Assembly: GCA_012797715.1 (NCBI GenBank)
Contig: JAAZOO010000560.1
Span: 1-17,682, forward strand
DNA: 17,682 nucleotides
Direction of reading: 5' to 3'
Origin: Geobacteraceae bacterium
Lineage (GTDB): Bacteria > Desulfobacterota > Desulfuromonadia > Geobacterales > Geobacteraceae
Numbering within the stretch: the stretch's first letter is position 1; the number at the start of each line of letters is the position of its first letter. Under the pieces are notes generated by a model. That model made no database searches. It was not told the origin of the DNA and was given only the letters and a program-made list of their open reading frames with translations. Positions 15,949 to 17,682 of the stretch are shown here, piece after piece. Both the position numbers and the translations under genes were made by a program.

Positions 15949-16758
15949 TCAGGTTTCCGGTCGACGTCCTCTCACGGAGATGAGGGGAGAGTAGGTGAAG
16001 CGTCGGGGATCGCTGAAGAAGCGGTGAAACTCTTCCAGGAACTCCTCGTACCCCCCTTCGTACTCGGGGAAGGTGTAGCCTATCCTGCGGGGGGCGGTTT
16101 CCACCTTTTTCAGCCAGTTGAATGAATCCGCCGTGCGGAGCTCGCCGAATATCAGGTGGTGAGCCGACACATCCACATCAATGTCTTCATACCCCAGATC
16201 GTACAGGTAGGAGTAGAGCTTTCTCCCGGCGTACGGGTCGAAATCCGCCTCTTCCCGGAGCGCCCGCACAATGTTGAAGAGGGTCCTCTCCATTCGTTCC
16301 GACATTCCGTAATGGTTCAGGCAGTTGTGGTCCAGATCGATCAGGCAGAGGATTCCTCCCGGCTTCACGATTCTGGAAATGTTTTGGACAACGGCGAAGC
16401 TGTCGGCGCCGAAGTATTCGAGAACAAATCGAACCCAGACAAAATCGAATGTCCCCAGGTCGTCGAGGGAGTGGAGCATGTCCCTCCGTTGGAACCGGAT
16501 GCCGCTTTTTCCGTAGCGGCTGATTGCATGTGAAATCCTTTTTTCCGAAGCATCGATGCCGACAATGGTTCCGCCCGGCTGCGCCGCTCCGTGCAGAATT
16601 TCCGTCGTCACGCCCGCTCCGCAGCCGATGTCGGCGATTCGCATGCCGGGGGCAAGACCCGCCCAGCGGGCCTGCGTGCGCACCACGTCTCCGTCCGTCT
16701 TCACTTCAAGCCGGAGCACTTCCTCATCACTTTCCATCAGATAGCTCTTTTCGTGCAT
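15949..16758 (-). CDS. Class I SAM-dependent methyltransferase
   Basis: This is a 269-residue Rossmann-type methyltransferase of unknown substrate. Motif I is IADIGCGAGVTTEIL and the acidic residue of motif II lies in IVGIDASEKRI; together they bind SAM. The DFVWVRFVLEYFG and GGILCLIDLDHN segments correspond to the later core strands. The C-terminal third (SYLYDLGYEDIDVDVSAHHL onward) is probably the substrate cap. The ATG at 16758 has AGGGGG 7 bases upstream and starts MHEKSYLMESDEEV; an open frame upstream to 16920 crosses the promoter and is not coding. It is convergent with the HD-GYP gene (57 bases apart) and has its own promoter, so it is probably a single-gene unit. No signal peptide or membrane segment is seen. 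Confidence 0.88.
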   Translation of the reverse strand: MHEKSYLMESDEEVLRLEVKTDGDVVRTQARWAGLAPGMRIADIGCGAGVTTEILHGAAQPGGTIVGIDASEKRISHAISRYGKSGIRFQRRDMLHSLDDLGTFDFVWVRFVLEYFGADSFAVVQNISRIVKPGGILCLIDLDHNCLNHYGMSERMERTLFNIVRALREEADFDPYAGRKLYSYLYDLGYEDIDVDVSAHHLIFGELRTADSFNWLKKVETAPRRIGYTFPEYEGGYEEFLEEFHRFFSDPRRFTYSPLISVRGRRPET

Positions 16759-16819
16759 GGGGAGCCCCCTTCGCTCATGCCGGACGCCCATTTCCCCTCT
16801 TGGTGAAAGGACTTTCTCC

Positions 16820-16834
16820 GGAACTGGTGGTTCC
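16820..16834 (-). promoter_or_regulatory. Dyad at the predicted transcription start of the methyltransferase gene
   Basis: GGAAC (16820-16824) and GTTCC (16830-16834) form a 5-bp inverted repeat directly downstream of the -10 element. It could be an operator or a 5'-end hairpin that protects the mRNA. The element is short, so chance cannot be excluded. Confidence 0.35.
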
Positions 16835-16863
16835 CTTATACCACTGCCTTTCCTTCCGGGCAA
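16835..16863 (-). promoter_or_regulatory. Sigma70-type promoter of the methyltransferase gene
   Basis: On the minus strand TTGCCC (16863-16858) is followed after exactly 17 bases by TATAAG (16840-16835). It is the best-spaced promoter in the window and lies about 77 bases upstream of the methyltransferase start. Confidence 0.7.
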
Positions 16864-16932
16864 TACCTGATACTGCAGGAGATGGGGACGGCGGCGCGAT
16901 GCCGGCTCACTACGCTGCACGACGGTATACGG

Positions 16933-17142
16933 ATAATCCTAAAACCGGCAGTTGGAGGTATCCGCAGAGAGCGACTCTGCCGTATTTCGTTGCTGCTCTT
17001 AGCGATAATTGAGCGGCCACAGCCGATACTGTCCGAACGCGAAGGGTGAGTGTATCGGCTGTAGTGAAATGAGCGTAGAGCAGCACAAAGACGGCAATCG
17101 GAGAGAACGAAGGATGCCTCCAACTGCCGAATCTAAGATAAT
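16933..17142. repeat. Large imperfect palindrome, MITE-like element or structured RNA
   Basis: CGGCAGTTGGAGGTATCC (16946-16963) is complementary to GGATGCCTCCAACTGCCG (17112-17129), 18 bp with one T-G mismatch. Inside, TGCTGCTCTTAGC (16991-17003) opposes GCGTAGAGCAGCA (17072-17084), and ACAGCCGATAC (17019-17029) pairs perfectly with GTATCGGCTGT (17052-17062) around a 22-base loop. GCAGAG/CTCTGC (16964-16980) adds a side hairpin. Weaker complementarity extends outward to about 16933 and 17142 (8 of 13 positions). The block holds no credible ORF. It could be a non-autonomous transposable element or the template of a long hairpin RNA. No target-site duplication was recognised. Confidence 0.75.
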
Positions 17143-17176
17143 ATATTTATCAAAATAATGGTAAATTAACATAAAA

Positions 17177-17192
17177 TATAATTAATTTGACA
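17177..17192 (+). promoter_or_regulatory. A/T-rich promoter region upstream of the FadL-like gene
   Basis: The segment 17130-17192 is strikingly A/T rich. It contains a perfect TATAAT (17177-17182) without a correctly spaced -35 (TTATCA at 17147-17152 is too far) and a perfect TTGACA (17187-17192) without a good -10. One of them is likely used for the gene starting at 17283; which one cannot be decided by eye. Confidence 0.4.
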
Positions 17193-17282
17193 TGCAGTTT
17201 TCTCCGTGGTTACGTGACGGTATGAAGGGCGGCCCTGTGCCCGAGTCGTGAAAGAGAGCCTACGCAGGAGGAGAGACGAGAG

Positions 17283-17682
17283 ATGGCGAGGAGGAACAGC
17301 GGTTGGAAATTCACGGGAGCGGCGTTTCTGTTCCACCTTCTGGTTCCTGTCGCGGCCTTTGCTTCAGGCTTCGGAATCTTTACCCAGAGCGCTTCATCAC
17401 TGGGACAGGCCGCGGCGGTCGTTGCCCATGGGGAGGAACCGTCGGCGATTTTTTTCAACCCGGCGCTTATCTCCCGGCTTGCGGGCACCCAGATGGAAAT
17501 CGGGACCACCCTTTTGGTCCCTTCGCGCCAGTTCACGAGTGGCGAAACCGGCCGGCGAACGGATACCAAGGATTCCGTCTTTTTTCCCAGCACGCTCTTT
17601 GTCACCCACCGCTTTTCCGACCGGCTGAGCGCGGGGCTCGGCGTGTTCTCTCCCTTCGGGCTCGGAACGGACTGGGGGGATG
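17283..17682 (+). CDS. FadL/OmpP1/TodX-type outer-membrane transport protein, 3' end cut off
   Basis: FadL-family proteins are outer-membrane beta-barrels that let hydrophobic compounds such as fatty acids or aromatic hydrocarbons enter the cell. The frame runs open from ATG 17283 to the end of the window (133 codons visible, family members are usually 400-500). A signal peptide is visible: basic ARRNSGWK, hydrophobic FTGAAFLFHLLVPVAAF, and cleavage after AFA (about residue 28). The mature N terminus SGFGIFTQSASSLGQAAAV followed by EEPSAIFFNPA matches the FadL hatch region, where G-x-x-A and NPA motifs are diagnostic. Strands with alternating residues (TQMEIGTTLLVPSRQF, LSAGLGVFSPFGLG) follow. 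AGGAGG at 17266-17271 is the ribosome-binding site, with a slightly long 11-base spacing. The substrate cannot be predicted. Confidence 0.85.
   Translation, partial: MARRNSGWKFTGAAFLFHLLVPVAAFASGFGIFTQSASSLGQAAAVVAHGEEPSAIFFNPALISRLAGTQMEIGTTLLVPSRQFTSGETGRRTDTKDSVFFPSTLFVTHRFSDRLSAGLGVFSPFGLGTDWGD

Noticed and set aside
16946..17129. Integron attC site interpretation of the large palindrome.
   Set aside because: The ends lack the GTTRRRY-type core sites, and no integrase or cassette array is nearby.

Overview
The window is about 17.7 kb of GC-rich bacterial DNA. It looks like a chromosomal segment from a deltaproteobacterium, most likely Desulfuromonadales/Geobacteraceae. That is an inference from three things: the parA-parB-atpX-F-H-A-G-D-C gene order, an ATP synthase operon with paired b and b' subunits but no a or c subunit genes, and the abundance of c-di-GMP signalling modules (PilZ, HD-GYP). 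The AtpX, AtpA, AtpD and AtpC proteins also agree in length and sequence with my recollection of Geobacter proteins. No database search was possible.

Layout: the 3' end of an RlmB-type 23S rRNA 2'-O-methyltransferase gene (2-418, +) is followed by a non-coding stretch with a GC-rich palindromic REP-like repeat and a hairpin terminator. Next is a minus-strand cluster, in transcription order nudC-like Nudix hydrolase, ElyC/YdcF-like DUF218 membrane protein and periplasmic cyclophilin (3035 down to 708). A divergent intergenic region separates nudC from parA-parB (3316-4918, +). A short terminator and a promoter region with TTGACA and an A/T-rich upstream element lead into the tightly packed seven-gene atp operon (5120-11091, +). 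It encodes the b', b, delta, alpha, gamma, beta and epsilon subunits and ends at a textbook terminator (11121-11147).

After a roughly 450-base hairpin-rich leader come two adjacent + strand c-di-GMP genes. The first encodes a large protein with a YcgR-like front end, two PilZ-type segments and a possible GNAT-like C-terminal half. The second encodes a membrane protein with a V4R-like sensor, GAF, HD-GYP phosphodiesterase and C-terminal PilZ. A convergent class I methyltransferase gene (16758 down to 15949, -) has a clear sigma70-type promoter. Beyond it is a large imperfect palindrome of about 184-210 bp, which could be a MITE-like element or a structured RNA. The window ends inside a FadL/OmpP1-type outer-membrane protein gene.

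How the genes fit together: ParA/ParB act in chromosome segregation. The atp operon makes F1 plus the peripheral stalk of F-type ATP synthase; the a and c subunits must be encoded elsewhere. The PilZ/HD-GYP pair probably senses and degrades c-di-GMP. The most surprising single observation is in the beta subunit: the near-universal catalytic-site motif DNI(F/Y)R(F/Y) reads DNIVLF here, so the arginine equivalent to E. coli beta-Arg246 is replaced by leucine. The large palindrome and the multi-domain PilZ proteins are the other points worth following up.
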